A stretch of DNA of 64,000 nt from Mycolicibacterium llatzerense (GCF_000878195.1 NZ_JXST01000022.1:46011-110010); one strand, 5' to 3'; numbered from the stretch's first letter, positions 34,588 through 43,872 are shown. Notes: generated by a model not told the origin, from the sequence alone. Numbers and translations are program-made.

Positions 34588-35332
34588 CCAGCAGTAGATC
34601 CGGTTGGCTTGCGGCCCAAAGTTCGCTCAGCCGTTGGTGATTGGCCTGGACTTTCTTCCAGTCGAAGGCAACTGAGCGTTCCATCATTGTCAGCGCTCGG
34701 GGTGCGCTACCGCTGCCGTCGAGCTGGCCGTGATGGTAGAAGCTGTCGCCGACGTGCAGGATCCAGCGGTTTCCGGCGTCGACCGCCACCGCGGCGTGCC
34801 CACGTGTGTGCCCTGGCAGGTTGATCAAGACGATGCCGTCGGCGATCTCGGTCAGTTCTTTGGCGCCGGCGAAGCCGCGCCAAGACTCGGCGTCCGCGGG
34901 TGAGTGCTCGACGAGCAGTGGCCCGTGGGCGTGTCCGGCCGGCAGGTACCGCTGCTTCTCCACGAGGGTTTTCGGGTGCAGCGCCGCAAATGCTTCGGCG
35001 TTGGTGAGATGCACCTGGGCCCAAGGGAAGTCGGCAAGACCGCCCACGTGGTCCGCATCGAAGTGGGTCAGGATGATGTGCCGGACATCGGTGGGCTGAA
35101 ATCCAAGTTTGCGGATTTGGTTGACGGCGGCTTCGGCCGGGTCGAACACCGGCCGGACGTAGAAGCGGGCCGGGCCGAAGCGGCCGGCCGGCGACTCGGC
35201 GTCCCGCAGCCCCAGTCCGGAGTCGACGAGCACGAGACCGCCCGGCGTTTCCACCAGCAGCACGTGGCACACCAGCCCGTCGGGGACGAAGCGCGGGTGC
35301 ATGGTGCCGCAGTTCAGGTGGTGGACCTTCAT
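34544..35332 (-). CDS. MBL-fold metallo-hydrolase
   Basis: 262 residues. Metal motif L-T-H-F-D-A-D-H-V-G-G near residue 90, second His in L-P-G-H-T-R-G-H, and H-V-G-D-S-F-Y-H-H. The layout with N-terminal C-G-T-M-H-P resembles lactonase/quorum-quenching MBL enzymes, but substrate is uncertain. Coupled to the upstream NTF2-like gene by a 4-base overlap. Confidence 0.87.
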   Translation of the reverse strand: MKVHHLNCGTMHPRFVPDGLVCHVLLVETPGGLVLVDSGLGLRDAESPAGRFGPARFYVRPVFDPAEAAVNQIRKLGFQPTDVRHIILTHFDADHVGGLADFPWAQVHLTNAEAFAALHPKTLVEKQRYLPAGHAHGPLLVEHSPADAESWRGFAGAKELTEIADGIVLINLPGHTRGHAAVAVDAGNRWILHVGDSFYHHGQLDGSGSAPRALTMMERSVAFDWKKVQANHQRLSELWAASQPDLLLVNAHDPQLLRRAAI

Positions 35333-35895
35333 GGCGACGCGGTCAGATCGGCGGACGGGGTATCGATGAGCCGGGCGTCGGGCCGGTTGGACATGGCCAG
35401 GAGCCCCCTCAGCCCGCGGATGACGACGGGCCAGTTTCGCGGATCACGCAGATTGAGGCCTCCCACAAGCTGTTTCAGCATCGTCAGCGTGTCGAAGTAG
35501 ATGCGTTCGGCGACCAGGTTCTCGTTCTCGTCGAACACGAAGTAGGCCGTCATCCGGGTCCGGTGCCGTGAGCCCGTTGCCGGGATGCCGCCCAGCGGCC
35601 CCAGATGTGTTCCCAGCAGCCAGAATTCGACGATCACCGCATCGGCACTGTGCCGCAGCGCGATGATCTCGTGGTCCTGGTCGGGAAACGCGACCCGGGT
35701 GTCGTGGTAGTAGCCACGCACGTCGGCGTCACCGTCGTGGACGGTGAGCGTCGGGATGATCTCGTAGTGCGGATGCGGGAAGGTGGCCAGCACGTCATCC
35801 CAGTCCTGGCGCACCTCGTCGTGAAAGTGGTCGAGGACAAGCTTTTCGCGAGCCTGCAACACCTCGACGGACGGGATGGCGAAGCGGAGCGTCAT
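35329..35895 (-). CDS. SnoaL/NTF2-like protein
   Basis: 188 residues from ATG 35895, with GAGGAGG directly upstream; a longer frame to 36249 runs antisense through the TetR gene and is discarded. The cone-shaped NTF2 fold is suggested by W-D-D-V-L-A-T-F-P-H-P-H-Y-E, Y-Y-H-D-T-R and the H-R-T-R-M-T-A-Y-F-V-F strand. Such proteins are isomerases, cyclases or ligand-binding partners. It shares an operon with the MBL hydrolase, under the divergent TetR. Confidence 0.78.
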   Translation of the reverse strand: MTLRFAIPSVEVLQAREKLVLDHFHDEVRQDWDDVLATFPHPHYEIIPTLTVHDGDADVRGYYHDTRVAFPDQDHEIIALRHSADAVIVEFWLLGTHLGPLGGIPATGSRHRTRMTAYFVFDENENLVAERIYFDTLTMLKQLVGGLNLRDPRNWPVVIRGLRGLLAMSNRPDARLIDTPSADLTASP

Positions 35896-35919
35896 GGAGT
35901 CCTCCTCGAACTGCGATCT

Positions 35920-35967
35920 ATTTCCACACCGTGGGATTAACTGAGAATAATCCCACGGTGTGGAAAT
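35920..35967. promoter_or_regulatory. 48-base perfect inverted repeat, likely TetR operator pair
   Basis: Arms of 20 bases at 35920-35939 (ATTTCCACACCGTGGGATTA) and 35948-35967 (exact complement) flank an 8-base spacer. Each arm itself contains a near-palindrome TTCCAC-acc-GTGGGA, so the element probably binds two repressor dimers. It lies 24 bases from the NTF2-like start and 28 bases from the TetR start. Confidence 0.8.
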
Positions 35968-35995
35968 TTGCAAGAGTCTGCGCAAGAATGGCGCC

Positions 35996-36679
35996 ATGAA
36001 CGCGGCCACCCCAGCTCCGCGCCGCGGACGGCCACCAAAGGCGCTGGCACAGTTGACGCGATCGACCATTCGCGAGGCCGCGCTGACCGTGATCGACGAC
36101 GACGGCATCGCCGCGGTGAGCATGCGATCGGTCAGCCGGCTGCTCGGCGTCGATGCGAAAAGCCTGTACCACCACGTCACCGACAAGGACGATCTACTCG
36201 ACGCCGTCGCCGAACATCTGCTCGGACAGCTGCGGCCACCGGCGCCCACGGGCGACCTGCGGACCGACCTTCGCGCCCTGGCCTACGAGTTCCGGCGGGT
36301 GACCCTCGCCCACCCCGAGGCCGCGACGCTGGTGCTCACCCGGCAGATGTCGACGCTCGCCGGGCTCACGCCCGTCGACGCGCTGCTGTCGATATTGCGT
36401 CGGGCTGGAGCCGGCGCCGAGCAGGCCGTGCGCCTCACCCGCGTCCTGGTCGCCGCAGTCGTCGGGATGCTGCTTCGCGAGGTGTCCGCCGGCCCCACGT
36501 TCGGTAGCGGCGATCCCGCCGACATCACAGCCAGGCAAGCCGAACTCGACGATTCCGCATTACCGGAAGTGGTTGCGTGCGCGCCCTTTCTCGCGCGCTT
36601 CGACCGGGACGCGGAATTCGCGTCCGGCGTGGATTTCGTGGTCGATTTCGTCGCGTTCCAGCTGGCGCGCCTGACATAG
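35996..36679 (+). CDS. TetR-family regulator
   Basis: 227 residues from ATG 35996; an upstream ATG at 35960 lies inside the inverted repeat. Helix-turn-helix V-S-M-R-S-V-S-R-L-L-G-V-D-A-K-S-L-Y-H-H with the Y-H-H-V variant of classical TetR, and a C-terminal domain like the tetracycline-repressor C-terminal family. Presumed autorepressor through the adjoining inverted repeat. Confidence 0.87.
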   Translation: MNAATPAPRRGRPPKALAQLTRSTIREAALTVIDDDGIAAVSMRSVSRLLGVDAKSLYHHVTDKDDLLDAVAEHLLGQLRPPAPTGDLRTDLRALAYEFRRVTLAHPEAATLVLTRQMSTLAGLTPVDALLSILRRAGAGAEQAVRLTRVLVAAVVGMLLREVSAGPTFGSGDPADITARQAELDDSALPEVVACAPFLARFDRDAEFASGVDFVVDFVAFQLARLT

Positions 36680-36686
36680 TGCTGGC

Positions 36687-38024
36687 ATGCGGTTGTTGAG
36701 CGCTGTCGACACGATGTTCTACCGGATGGAGTCCGACCGGACGCCCATGCACATCGGTGCTCTGCTGACGTTCCGGCTGCCCGACGGCGCCGGGCCGGAC
36801 TACGTCCGCAAGCTGTATGAGGCGTTCTCCACACTCTCGTTCCTGCCGTTCCCGTTCGACAGTCAGATCGTCGACGGCATCTTCCCCGAGTGGCACACCG
36901 TCCAGCCCGATCCGGACTATCACGTCCGGCTCTCGGCGCTGCCGTACCCGGGCAGCGAAACCGATTTAGGCAAGCTCGTTGCGCGGTTGCACGCCCACCC
37001 GCTGGACATGCGCCGGCCCGTGTGGGAGGCGCACTTCATCGAGGGCCTGTCCGACGGGCGCTTCGCCATGTACTTCAAGGCGCACCACTGTGCGGTGGAC
37101 GGCATGGGCGCGATCAACACCATCAAGAAGTGGTTGAGCACCGAACCCGACCGCTATGTGCCGCTGTCCGAGGCCGGACCGAAGGCGGAGGTGCCCGACC
37201 GCAATCGGGTCGCGTCGGTTGCGTACGAGTTGTGGAACCGGACAGCCGACGGTGTCACCGGCTCGGCCGAGTTGGTGAAGAGCCTGGTCGGCATGATCGG
37301 CGGCGACAACAGCCACGTGGGCGCCACGCTGGGCACGCCGCGGGCGCCGTTCAACGCGACTCTCACCCCGCAGCGTCGACTCGCGGTCGAGATTCTCGAA
37401 CTCTCCCGCCTGAAGGCGATCGCCAAAGCCACTGAGACGACGGTCAACGACGTCACGCTCGCCGTCTGCGGCGCGGCCCTGCGCCGCTACCTGGACGAGC
37501 AGGACGAGCTGCCCGACCAAACCCTGACCGCCTCGGTGCCGGTTGGCTGGGAGCGGGACGAGGACACCTTGAACGCGGCCGCCGGTTTCGTCTGTCCTTT
37601 GGCGACAACGGAATCCGACCCACTCGAGCGGCTGGCGGTGATCAACGCCTCGACCACCCGCGGCAAGAAGGAACTGCTCGCGATGTCACCGAACGCGTTG
37701 AACCACTACACGCTGATGGGGCTGCTGCCGCTGACCATCGGCCAGAAAACCGGTGCGCTGACCAAGATTCCGCCGCTGTTCAACCTCACGGTGTCGAACG
37801 TGGTCCTGACCAAGGATCCGCTGTATCTCGGTGGCGCACAGCTGGAGTTGATCGCCCCCGTCTCGTTCCTGTGCGACGGCTACGGGCTGAACATCACCCT
37901 GGTGGGCTATACCGACAAGGTCATCCTCGGGTTCGTCGGCTGCCGCGACACCATGCCGCACCTGCAGCGCCTCGCTGTCTATGCCCGCGAAGCGCTCGAC
38001 GAACTGGAGCAGGCTGCCGCCTAA
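36687..38024 (+). CDS. Wax ester synthase/diacylglycerol acyltransferase-family protein (WS/DGAT)
   Basis: 445 residues from ATG 36687, 7 bases after the TetR stop. Active-site H-H-C-A-V-D-G (133-139) matches the HHxxxDG acyltransferase motif. The C-terminal half has P-L-F-N-L-T-V-S-N-V and a hydrophobic G-A-Q-L-E-L-I-A-P-V-S-F, conserved in mycobacterial Tgs proteins. It transfers acyl groups from acyl-CoA to alcohols or diacylglycerol for storage lipid. Its end overlaps the cyclase stop by 4 bases. Confidence 0.9.
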   Translation: MRLLSAVDTMFYRMESDRTPMHIGALLTFRLPDGAGPDYVRKLYEAFSTLSFLPFPFDSQIVDGIFPEWHTVQPDPDYHVRLSALPYPGSETDLGKLVARLHAHPLDMRRPVWEAHFIEGLSDGRFAMYFKAHHCAVDGMGAINTIKKWLSTEPDRYVPLSEAGPKAEVPDRNRVASVAYELWNRTADGVTGSAELVKSLVGMIGGDNSHVGATLGTPRAPFNATLTPQRRLAVEILELSRLKAIAKATETTVNDVTLAVCGAALRRYLDEQDELPDQTLTASVPVGWERDEDTLNAAAGFVCPLATTESDPLERLAVINASTTRGKKELLAMSPNALNHYTLMGLLPLTIGQKTGALTKIPPLFNLTVSNVVLTKDPLYLGGAQLELIAPVSFLCDGYGLNITLVGYTDKVILGFVGCRDTMPHLQRLAVYAREALDELEQAAA

Positions 38025-39211
38025 GTCCGGCGGCCGACCAGGTACCAGGTGTGCATCACGCCTTTGCCCTTGACCTCGACCGGCCCACGTTCCTCCAGCA
38101 CGAATAAGTCCTTGAGTCGCTCATAGACGTTCTGCGGCACCTGAATTCGGCCTTCGACGTCGGTGGTCTCCATGCGTGCCGCAACGTTGACGGCGTCACC
38201 CCAGACGTCGTAGAAGAACTTCCGGGCGCCGACGATGCCGGCGACCACCGGGCCGGCCGCCAGCCCGATGCGCAGCGGCACCGGTCGGCCGCCCGGGTCC
38301 TTCAGTTCCGCCACGGCGTCGACCATGTCCAGCGCCAGGGACGCCAACGCCTCGAGGTGGTCGGGTCGCGGCTCCGGCACCCCGCTGACGACCATGTAGG
38401 AGTCGCCACTGGTCTTGATCTTCTCCAGGCCATGCCGATCCACCAGGGTGTCCAGGTCGGTGTACAGGCCGTCGAGGAACCGAACCAGCTCGGTGGGCGT
38501 GGTATCGCTTGCGCGCTGAGTGAATCCGGCGATATCGGCGAACAACACCGACGCGTCGTCGTACCTGTCGGCGATGACATCCCGGTACGGATCCTTCAAC
38601 CGCTGCGCGATCTTCGCCGGCAGGATATTGACCAACAGCGACTCGGAGCGTTCGTACTCACTCGCCAAAGCGGTTTCCGCACGGCCGATTTCGCGCATCG
38701 CATACCAGACGGTCGCGACCACCAGGATCCACGACGACACCACCGAGATGACGAACCCGAGGGTCGTCGCCCATGTCGGCTGGACCCCGGTGTCGACGGG
38801 CGCCAGCAACTGCAGCGCAATGGTGAGCCCGGCCCCGAGCGCCGCCACGACTGATGCCAGCACGATGTGCTCGATGCCGAGGATCAGCACGACGAGCGAC
38901 GCGGCGACCAGAAAGTACAGCTGCTGCCCCGATCCGCGTCCTATATACGCCGTCACGAGAGTGGTCAGGGAGTACGCAATGCCGATGAAGATCAACGGCG
39001 CGTGGAGTTCACCGAAGCGGTACAGCCTGGGGAGCACGAGATAGACCGGGGCGCATACGACGGCAAGCGCCCCGATCCACAGGCCATGCTCGCCGGCGAG
39101 CATGGCCAACCCGCCGAGGAAAACAGCGACCACCGCGCCGATGCGGGCGGCCACGGTCAGCACCCGTCGACGGCGCGCGAGGCTTTCGGCGGACGCTGTC
39201 CCGGGCGACAT
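38021..39211 (-). CDS. Membrane-anchored class III adenylate/guanylate cyclase
   Basis: 396 residues. An N-terminal six-helix membrane domain (about 20-172), a short linker with S-E-S-L-L-V-N-I-L-P, then the catalytic domain from about 215. Metal aspartates are D226 (F-A-D-I-A-G-F-T) and D270 (S-G-D-S-Y-M), the base-selecting Lys is K266, the D-V-W-G-D segment is at 335-339, and N342/R346 are in V-N-V-A-A-R. A complete set for ATP cyclisation, similar in layout to Rv1625c. Confidence 0.92.
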   Translation of the reverse strand: MSPGTASAESLARRRRVLTVAARIGAVVAVFLGGLAMLAGEHGLWIGALAVVCAPVYLVLPRLYRFGELHAPLIFIGIAYSLTTLVTAYIGRGSGQQLYFLVAASLVVLILGIEHIVLASVVAALGAGLTIALQLLAPVDTGVQPTWATTLGFVISVVSSWILVVATVWYAMREIGRAETALASEYERSESLLVNILPAKIAQRLKDPYRDVIADRYDDASVLFADIAGFTQRASDTTPTELVRFLDGLYTDLDTLVDRHGLEKIKTSGDSYMVVSGVPEPRPDHLEALASLALDMVDAVAELKDPGGRPVPLRIGLAAGPVVAGIVGARKFFYDVWGDAVNVAARMETTDVEGRIQVPQNVYERLKDLFVLEERGPVEVKGKGVMHTWYLVGRRT

Positions 39212-39277
39212 GTCCGGCAGCGTATCGCTGAAGGCGCACGTCAGCTGTCGATTCCGCCCCGAAGCGAACCAGCTGGG

Positions 39278-39742
39278 TCAGTCCGTAGCGAGGGCTCGAT
39301 AGTGCGCGGTGACCTGTTCACGCAGTTTCGACTCGGTGTACTTGATACCGGGCTCGAGGATGGAATCGATGACCTTGGATAGCGCACGGCCGGCCAGGCC
39401 GCCGCCGACCTGGTAGCGGATCTCCGCGGAAGTCGAACACCGTTCGGCGTCGACCGGCGTCACACCCCACACCACGGTGCCGGTGATGAGGCCATCGTCG
39501 AGTGACAGGGCGATGATCTGACCGTCGGCGTACTCGGATACGTGACCGTTGAGGGTGAACTTGATCGGACCGAGTTGCATGCGCAACAGAAACTTGGCGC
39601 CGAGCCGCGGCGCGGTAGGCACCAGATAGTCAAATGCCTTGGCCCCGAACACGAATTTGGGAACGTTGTCGGCGCTGTCGATGTAGGCAAAGCACACATC
39701 GGCGGGTACCGAAAACTCGGCGGAATGTTCAACTGTCGGCAT
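39278..39742 (-). CDS. SRPBCC-family protein (polyketide cyclase-like)
   Basis: 154 residues. The helix-grip fold is suggested by the start V-E-H-S-A-E-F-S-V-P-A-D-V-C-F-A-Y-I, central F-T-L-N-G-H-V-S-E-Y and C-terminal long helix I-D-S-I-L-E-P-G-I-K-Y. It probably binds a hydrophobic ligand. Last gene of the P450/ferredoxin operon, 8 bases after the DUF2236 gene. Confidence 0.78.
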   Translation of the reverse strand: MPTVEHSAEFSVPADVCFAYIDSADNVPKFVFGAKAFDYLVPTAPRLGAKFLLRMQLGPIKFTLNGHVSEYADGQIIALSLDDGLITGTVVWGVTPVDAERCSTSAEIRYQVGGGLAGRALSKVIDSILEPGIKYTESKLREQVTAHYRALATD

Positions 39743-39750
39743 TCATGCTC

Positions 39751-40629
39751 CTACCTACCTCGTTCGACCCGCGACCAACCCATCCGCGCCTCTTCATGCC
39801 AACGCCACGGCCTGGGCACCAGCGGCCAGCTGTGTCGGATGGTTGCCCGGATGGCACGGTACGCCCGCTCATCGGTGCGGGTCCATCGAATCTCGAATCG
39901 TTCTCGTACAACCTCGGGCAGGCCACCAAAGATGGTCAATCGCATCGGCGGCGCGAGCACCGTTCGGGTCGAGCGCATCGGCAGCAGGCGGTCCGTGACC
40001 CCGTTCAAGCCGGGCAGCGCAGGGAAGTACGGCGAGGCGCTCATATCGGGGATGGCTTGGCGTTTGATGAAGGCGATCAGGTAGTCCGACGCTGGATTCG
40101 GTTCCAGCACTTGGGTGCAATAGCGTTCGAACTCTGCCTCGAACGCCTGGCGGTCGGCGGGCAATGGTGCGTCGCTGACACCGTATCGGTGATACCAGAG
40201 GCAGCCCTCGTCGTAGAGCTGCTGTAGCTCGGTATCGGTCAACGGGTAGGTGTCCCAATAGGTCGCCACTCGGTCGACCATCCGCTGGAAGGTGGCGTGC
40301 GCCCACCAGTAGGTTTTCGGATTCAGCGCGTGATACGGCTGCCCGTCGGGCATCTCGCCTTTGATGTCGCGGTGGTAGTCGCGAACACCGATCCCCGTGG
40401 CGGCACCGTCGGCACGATAGACGGTGCCGAGAATTCCTGGCAGGGAACGGAATACCCGGTCCACCGGGTCGTCGAAGAAGTTGGAGTGCTCGATCAGCGC
40501 GTAGCCGATTGCCGGATGCATCGTCTGCAGCAGCCCGGCCGCACCGCCTTCGAATGCGATGCGCATGTCGCCCGCCCATCGCCACAGCAGTGAGTGCTGG
40601 CCCAGGGATGCCCTACCGGAATCGCTCAT
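39751..40629 (-). CDS. DUF2236 / MpaB-like oxygenase-family protein
   Basis: 292 residues from ATG 40629, with GAGG 7 bases upstream. The conserved pattern H-P-A-I-G-Y-A-L-I-E-H-S-N-F, R-D-Y-H-R-D-I-K-G and N-P-K-T-Y-W-W-A-H-A-T-F matches the DUF2236 family that includes fungal MpaB and the b-type-haem latex-clearing protein. An oxidative role next to P450 and ferredoxin is plausible; the reaction is unknown. Confidence 0.82.
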   Translation of the reverse strand: MSDSGRASLGQHSLLWRWAGDMRIAFEGGAAGLLQTMHPAIGYALIEHSNFFDDPVDRVFRSLPGILGTVYRADGAATGIGVRDYHRDIKGEMPDGQPYHALNPKTYWWAHATFQRMVDRVATYWDTYPLTDTELQQLYDEGCLWYHRYGVSDAPLPADRQAFEAEFERYCTQVLEPNPASDYLIAFIKRQAIPDMSASPYFPALPGLNGVTDRLLPMRSTRTVLAPPMRLTIFGGLPEVVRERFEIRWTRTDERAYRAIRATIRHSWPLVPRPWRWHEEARMGWSRVERGR

Positions 40630-40637
40630 ACCCGACC

Positions 40638-40853
40638 TCAATCCTGATGCCCCACCACGATAGCGGCGGCAGGACAGCGGTCAGCAGCCTGCCGAACGCG
40701 TTGTTCGTCGGCCGGTCCAACGGGTACTGGTCCGATGGGATTCTCCCCAAGCAGACTCACAACACCGCCATCGAAGCCGAACAAGGTGGGCACCGCCGCG
40801 ATGCACTGGCCTGATTCCAAGCACAACTCGGGATCGACCTGCACCGTGATCAC
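40638..40853 (-). CDS. 3Fe-4S-type ferredoxin, P450 redox partner
   Basis: 71 residues from GTG 40853, overlapping the P450 stop as GTGA. Cluster ligands are Cys11 and Cys17 (C-L-E-S-G-Q-C) and Cys60 followed by Pro (D-R-C-P-A). The central cysteine of a 4Fe-4S motif is absent (Ser at that place), as in mycobacterial P450 ferredoxins; many relatives have His or another residue here. It donates electrons to the cognate P450. The longer frame extending upstream overlaps the P450 and is not coding. Confidence 0.88.
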   Translation of the reverse strand: MITVQVDPELCLESGQCIAAVPTLFGFDGGVVSLLGENPIGPVPVGPADEQRVRQAADRCPAAAIVVGHQD

Positions 40854-42295
40854 GACGACACCGACAGTGCTTCGCGGATAGTCGTTGTGCGGCGAGGCTC
40901 GAGCCGCACCGGCAGACCGCCGGAGATCGTGCACGAGAATGTCGAGGCGTGGACCGGACGCCAACCGGGATCGATGGCCAGCTCGAATCGCTGGTGCAGC
41001 AAGGTCAGGATGAACATGGCGTTCATATAGCCCATCTGCGATCCGATGCACCGATGCGGGCCGGCGCCGAACGGGATGTACGCCAGCGACGGTCGCGCCG
41101 CAACCGCGTCCCGATCGGTGAACCGGCTGGGATCGAACTGATCTGGGTTGTCCCACCAACGTTGGTCGCGGTGCAGCGCGTACACCGAGACCCCGACGAT
41201 CGTCCCTTTCGGAATAAAGTAGCCGTCGATCGTGTCGTCGCGCATCGCGATCCGTGGATGAAACGGATGTCCTTGCAGCCGTTGACCTTCGTCGAAGCAT
41301 GCCTTGACCCAGGTGAGGCGCTCCAGGTCGGCGTAAGTAGGCGTTTGACCACCGAGCTGATCGACCTCTGCCTGCAGCTGGGCACGAGCGGCGGGGTTGT
41401 CACGCAGCAGGGCCAGTGTCCACGCCGTCGACGCGACGACGGTTTCATAGCCGCCCGCGATGAGGATCAACAATTCGGCAATGAGGTCCTTGCGGCTCAA
41501 CGGATTCCCGTCCTTATCGCGCGCATCCAGCAGCACCTGTAGCAGATCTGTTCCTTCGATCGGCTGCGCCAGCCGGTGCTCGATCTGTTTGTTGATCCAG
41601 CGACGGGTACGCCGATACGCAGCCCAAAGGTTGTTGCGCCCGAATGGCAAAAGGTTCGGGGGGCGGTTCACCAAGACCGCCGCGCTCATCATTTTCAGAA
41701 TCGTACGAAGGTCCTGATCGAGCTGATCGATTTCTCCGTCCGTGAGGGGGATGCCGAACATGGCCCGCATGAATGCCGGCATGGTCAGCCAGGCGATCTT
41801 ATGTTGCAAATCAACGGTTTTGCCGGTTCCCACCCACGGAGCCCATGCGTCCATGCGGCTGTTGAACTCATCGACCACCGCCGGCGATAGTTCGGCGAGC
41901 GAGCTGTTGCGGAACATCGGCGTGATCAAGCGCCGGCGCCGCTTGAATGCGGCACCTTCCATGTAAGGAATCGATGCGCCCAAGATGTTGTGCGCCAGCG
42001 ATTCAAACGGGCCGACCATGCTGTAGGTACCGGTGTTGTCGGCCATAATCTGCGCGACGTGATCGGGGTGATTGACGCACACGATGTCGAGCACCGGCAG
42101 CGGAACCGAAAAGACGTCGCCATAGTCGGCTGCGCAGTTCCGCAGGTAGGTGAACGGGTCACGCTGATACTGAGGCAAGACACCGATGAACGGCTTGCCC
42201 TTGGGTCCCGGCGGGCGAACCGCAGCCTGCTCCGATCGAGCCAGGCGTGCCGTACGCACCGGGTTGCGGAAGTAGTTGAGTAGCTCGGTGGCCAT
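40850..42295 (-). CDS. Cytochrome P450
   Basis: 481 residues from ATG 42295, which has GGAG 5 bases upstream. I-helix oxygen motif A-G-G-Y-E-T (280-285), K-helix E-G-Q-R (336-339) and the haem loop F-G-A-G-P-H-R-C-I-G with Cys416 are all canonical. Long N terminus with P-P-G-P-K-G-K-P-F-I-G resembles class II-like bacterial P450s. Couples to the ferredoxin gene. Substrate unknown, and I cannot assign a CYP number. Confidence 0.92.
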   Translation of the reverse strand: MATELLNYFRNPVRTARLARSEQAAVRPPGPKGKPFIGVLPQYQRDPFTYLRNCAADYGDVFSVPLPVLDIVCVNHPDHVAQIMADNTGTYSMVGPFESLAHNILGASIPYMEGAAFKRRRRLITPMFRNSSLAELSPAVVDEFNSRMDAWAPWVGTGKTVDLQHKIAWLTMPAFMRAMFGIPLTDGEIDQLDQDLRTILKMMSAAVLVNRPPNLLPFGRNNLWAAYRRTRRWINKQIEHRLAQPIEGTDLLQVLLDARDKDGNPLSRKDLIAELLILIAGGYETVVASTAWTLALLRDNPAARAQLQAEVDQLGGQTPTYADLERLTWVKACFDEGQRLQGHPFHPRIAMRDDTIDGYFIPKGTIVGVSVYALHRDQRWWDNPDQFDPSRFTDRDAVAARPSLAYIPFGAGPHRCIGSQMGYMNAMFILTLLHQRFELAIDPGWRPVHASTFSCTISGGLPVRLEPRRTTTIREALSVSS

Positions 42296-42337
42296 TGCCA
42301 CTCCAATCTCGTTCAAACAGCTAAGGATTCGCTAAGG

Positions 42338-43138
42338 TCAGGCGGCAGTCGGCACCGGTGGGCTCAAGCGATGCTCGGACGCGCGTAAGCGGTAGTCCAC
42401 GCAGACCGGCATGTGTAGCGCCACCCATGCCGCGCCGGCGTTCAATGCCGTGGACGCAATGGCAAGCACCCAGAACAACGGTGGGCTGGCCTGACCATGG
42501 ATGGCCAGGAAGTTCGGAAAGGTGCAACCGAGGACGTAGCCGATGTAGAGCACCGGCGGTGCGACCGGTGCTGCCAGCCAACGCCAGCCTCGGAGGTGTG
42601 GCACCAACATCACGAGCGCGACGCCGATGATCGGAAACATGCCGGCGTTCTGCATCAAGCTGGGTAGCGGCACGCCCAGGATCGTGGCGTGGTTGCCGTA
42701 GTAGCGCATGACGTCGAAATACGACAGCGCCATCTCGCCAGCACCCTCGATCAGCGAGAGTCCGCCGAACACCACGATCATCCGGTTGACCGACGCGCCG
42801 GCAACAATCATCCGGTAGGCGAGGCAGGAGACGTAGGCGACGGACGATGCGTACATCAGGGGAACCATTGCCGACATCGGCCGCCCAGCAATGGTGGCCA
42901 ACTGCAGGGGCAACTCCGCCGGATACCAGGTCGCCATCGCAATGTCGTAGGTCGGCTCGATGGCGAACGCGAAAATCGTTGCGCCGCTGACCATCAGGAG
43001 CGCCAGTAGCGGATCTCGCCGACGCAGCCAGTCTCGTAGCGCCACAACACCGACCGCCACTGTGCTGACTGCGAGCCCAGCCATCACCAGCCAGTACACG
43101 GTGAGATCGGGCGTCATGTCCACCGGGTGTGTCAGCAT
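42338..43138 (-). CDS. Seven-helix hypothetical membrane protein
   Basis: 266 residues from ATG 43138, which follows GGAG with 7-base spacing. About seven hydrophobic segments span the whole protein, with conserved-looking loops E-P-T-Y-D-I-A-M-A-T-W-Y-P and S-L-I-E-G-A-G-E-M. No family identified. First gene of the operon with the P450, ferredoxin, DUF2236 and SRPBCC genes, so it may bind or transport the hydrophobic substrate. Confidence 0.8.
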   Translation of the reverse strand: MLTHPVDMTPDLTVYWLVMAGLAVSTVAVGVVALRDWLRRRDPLLALLMVSGATIFAFAIEPTYDIAMATWYPAELPLQLATIAGRPMSAMVPLMYASSVAYVSCLAYRMIVAGASVNRMIVVFGGLSLIEGAGEMALSYFDVMRYYGNHATILGVPLPSLMQNAGMFPIIGVALVMLVPHLRGWRWLAAPVAPPVLYIGYVLGCTFPNFLAIHGQASPPLFWVLAIASTALNAGAAWVALHMPVCVDYRLRASEHRLSPPVPTAA

Positions 43139-43171
43139 CTCGCCGCTCCGTTCAGAATTGTTGGCACGATC

Positions 43172-43226
43172 TCGTACCAGCATTGTCAGCAGACTATTTT
43201 GGGTACGATGGCGTGTCAAGATTGAC
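43172..43226. promoter_or_regulatory. Two dyads between the P450 operon and its TetR
   Basis: TCGTACC (43172-43178) and GGTACGA (43202-43208) form an inverted repeat with a 23-base spacer. GTCAA-GA-TTGAC lies at 43215-43226. Either could be the operator of the divergent TetR, whose start is at 43252. Confidence 0.4.
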
Positions 43227-43251
43227 GGGAAGACCGAGAGGAGCCCCGACG

Positions 43252-43872
43252 GTGGCCGACTCCGCCCTGCATCGCCCGCATCGCGGCGTGAGCGCTGCCG
43301 AGCGGAAGAGCATCCGGCGCGCGACCTTGATCGAATCCGGTCTGGAGCTGTTCGGCACCCAGGGCATCGCCGCGGTCAGCATCGACCAGATATGCGTCCA
43401 TGCCCGGCTCAACAAGCGCTACTTCTACGAAAGCTTCAGTTCCCTAGACGATCTCGTGGACGCGGTCGTCAAGCGAATCCTCGCCGACATTGCCGAAGGA
43501 TTGGTCCCCCGCGTCGCCGAGGGAGGCTTCCGTAACCCGCAGCCGGCCGTGGCCTACTTCGTCGACACGGTGCTGTCCGACCACCGGATAGCGCGGCTGC
43601 TGTTCGTGGAAGCCGACTCGGGCGCGCTCACCAACCACAGCCAGCGCTTCATCGACGGCGCCGTCGAACTGTGGCTGGCAAGCGATCCCAACAGCCCAGA
43701 CGATCCGATCCAGCGAGGAATGCTGCGCATGGGCGCGTACGCCTTCGGTGGCGCTTGCCGTGAGGTACTGATGGCATCCATCACGGGGAAGCTCGACCAC
43801 AGCACCGAGCAGATCACTGCGTACCTCGTGGCGTTGCTCGCCGCGATGTCCGCCGGCTACGACACAGCCTGA
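43252..43872 (+). CDS. TetR-family regulator of the P450/ferredoxin operon (proposed)
   Basis: 206 residues from GTG 43252 (V-A-D-S-A-L-H-R-P), preceded by AGAGGAG. Helix-turn-helix I-A-A-V-S-I-D-Q-I-C-V-H-A-R-L-N-K-R-Y-F followed by Y-E-S-F. Divergent from the seven-helix protein/P450 operon, which it probably controls. Confidence 0.87.
   Translation: MADSALHRPHRGVSAAERKSIRRATLIESGLELFGTQGIAAVSIDQICVHARLNKRYFYESFSSLDDLVDAVVKRILADIAEGLVPRVAEGGFRNPQPAVAYFVDTVLSDHRIARLLFVEADSGALTNHSQRFIDGAVELWLASDPNSPDDPIQRGMLRMGAYAFGGACREVLMASITGKLDHSTEQITAYLVALLAAMSAGYDTA

Noticed and set aside
40854..41300. Long N-terminal extension of the ferredoxin frame
   Set aside because: Antiparallel or alternate-frame shadow of the P450; the ferredoxin starts at the GTGA overlap.
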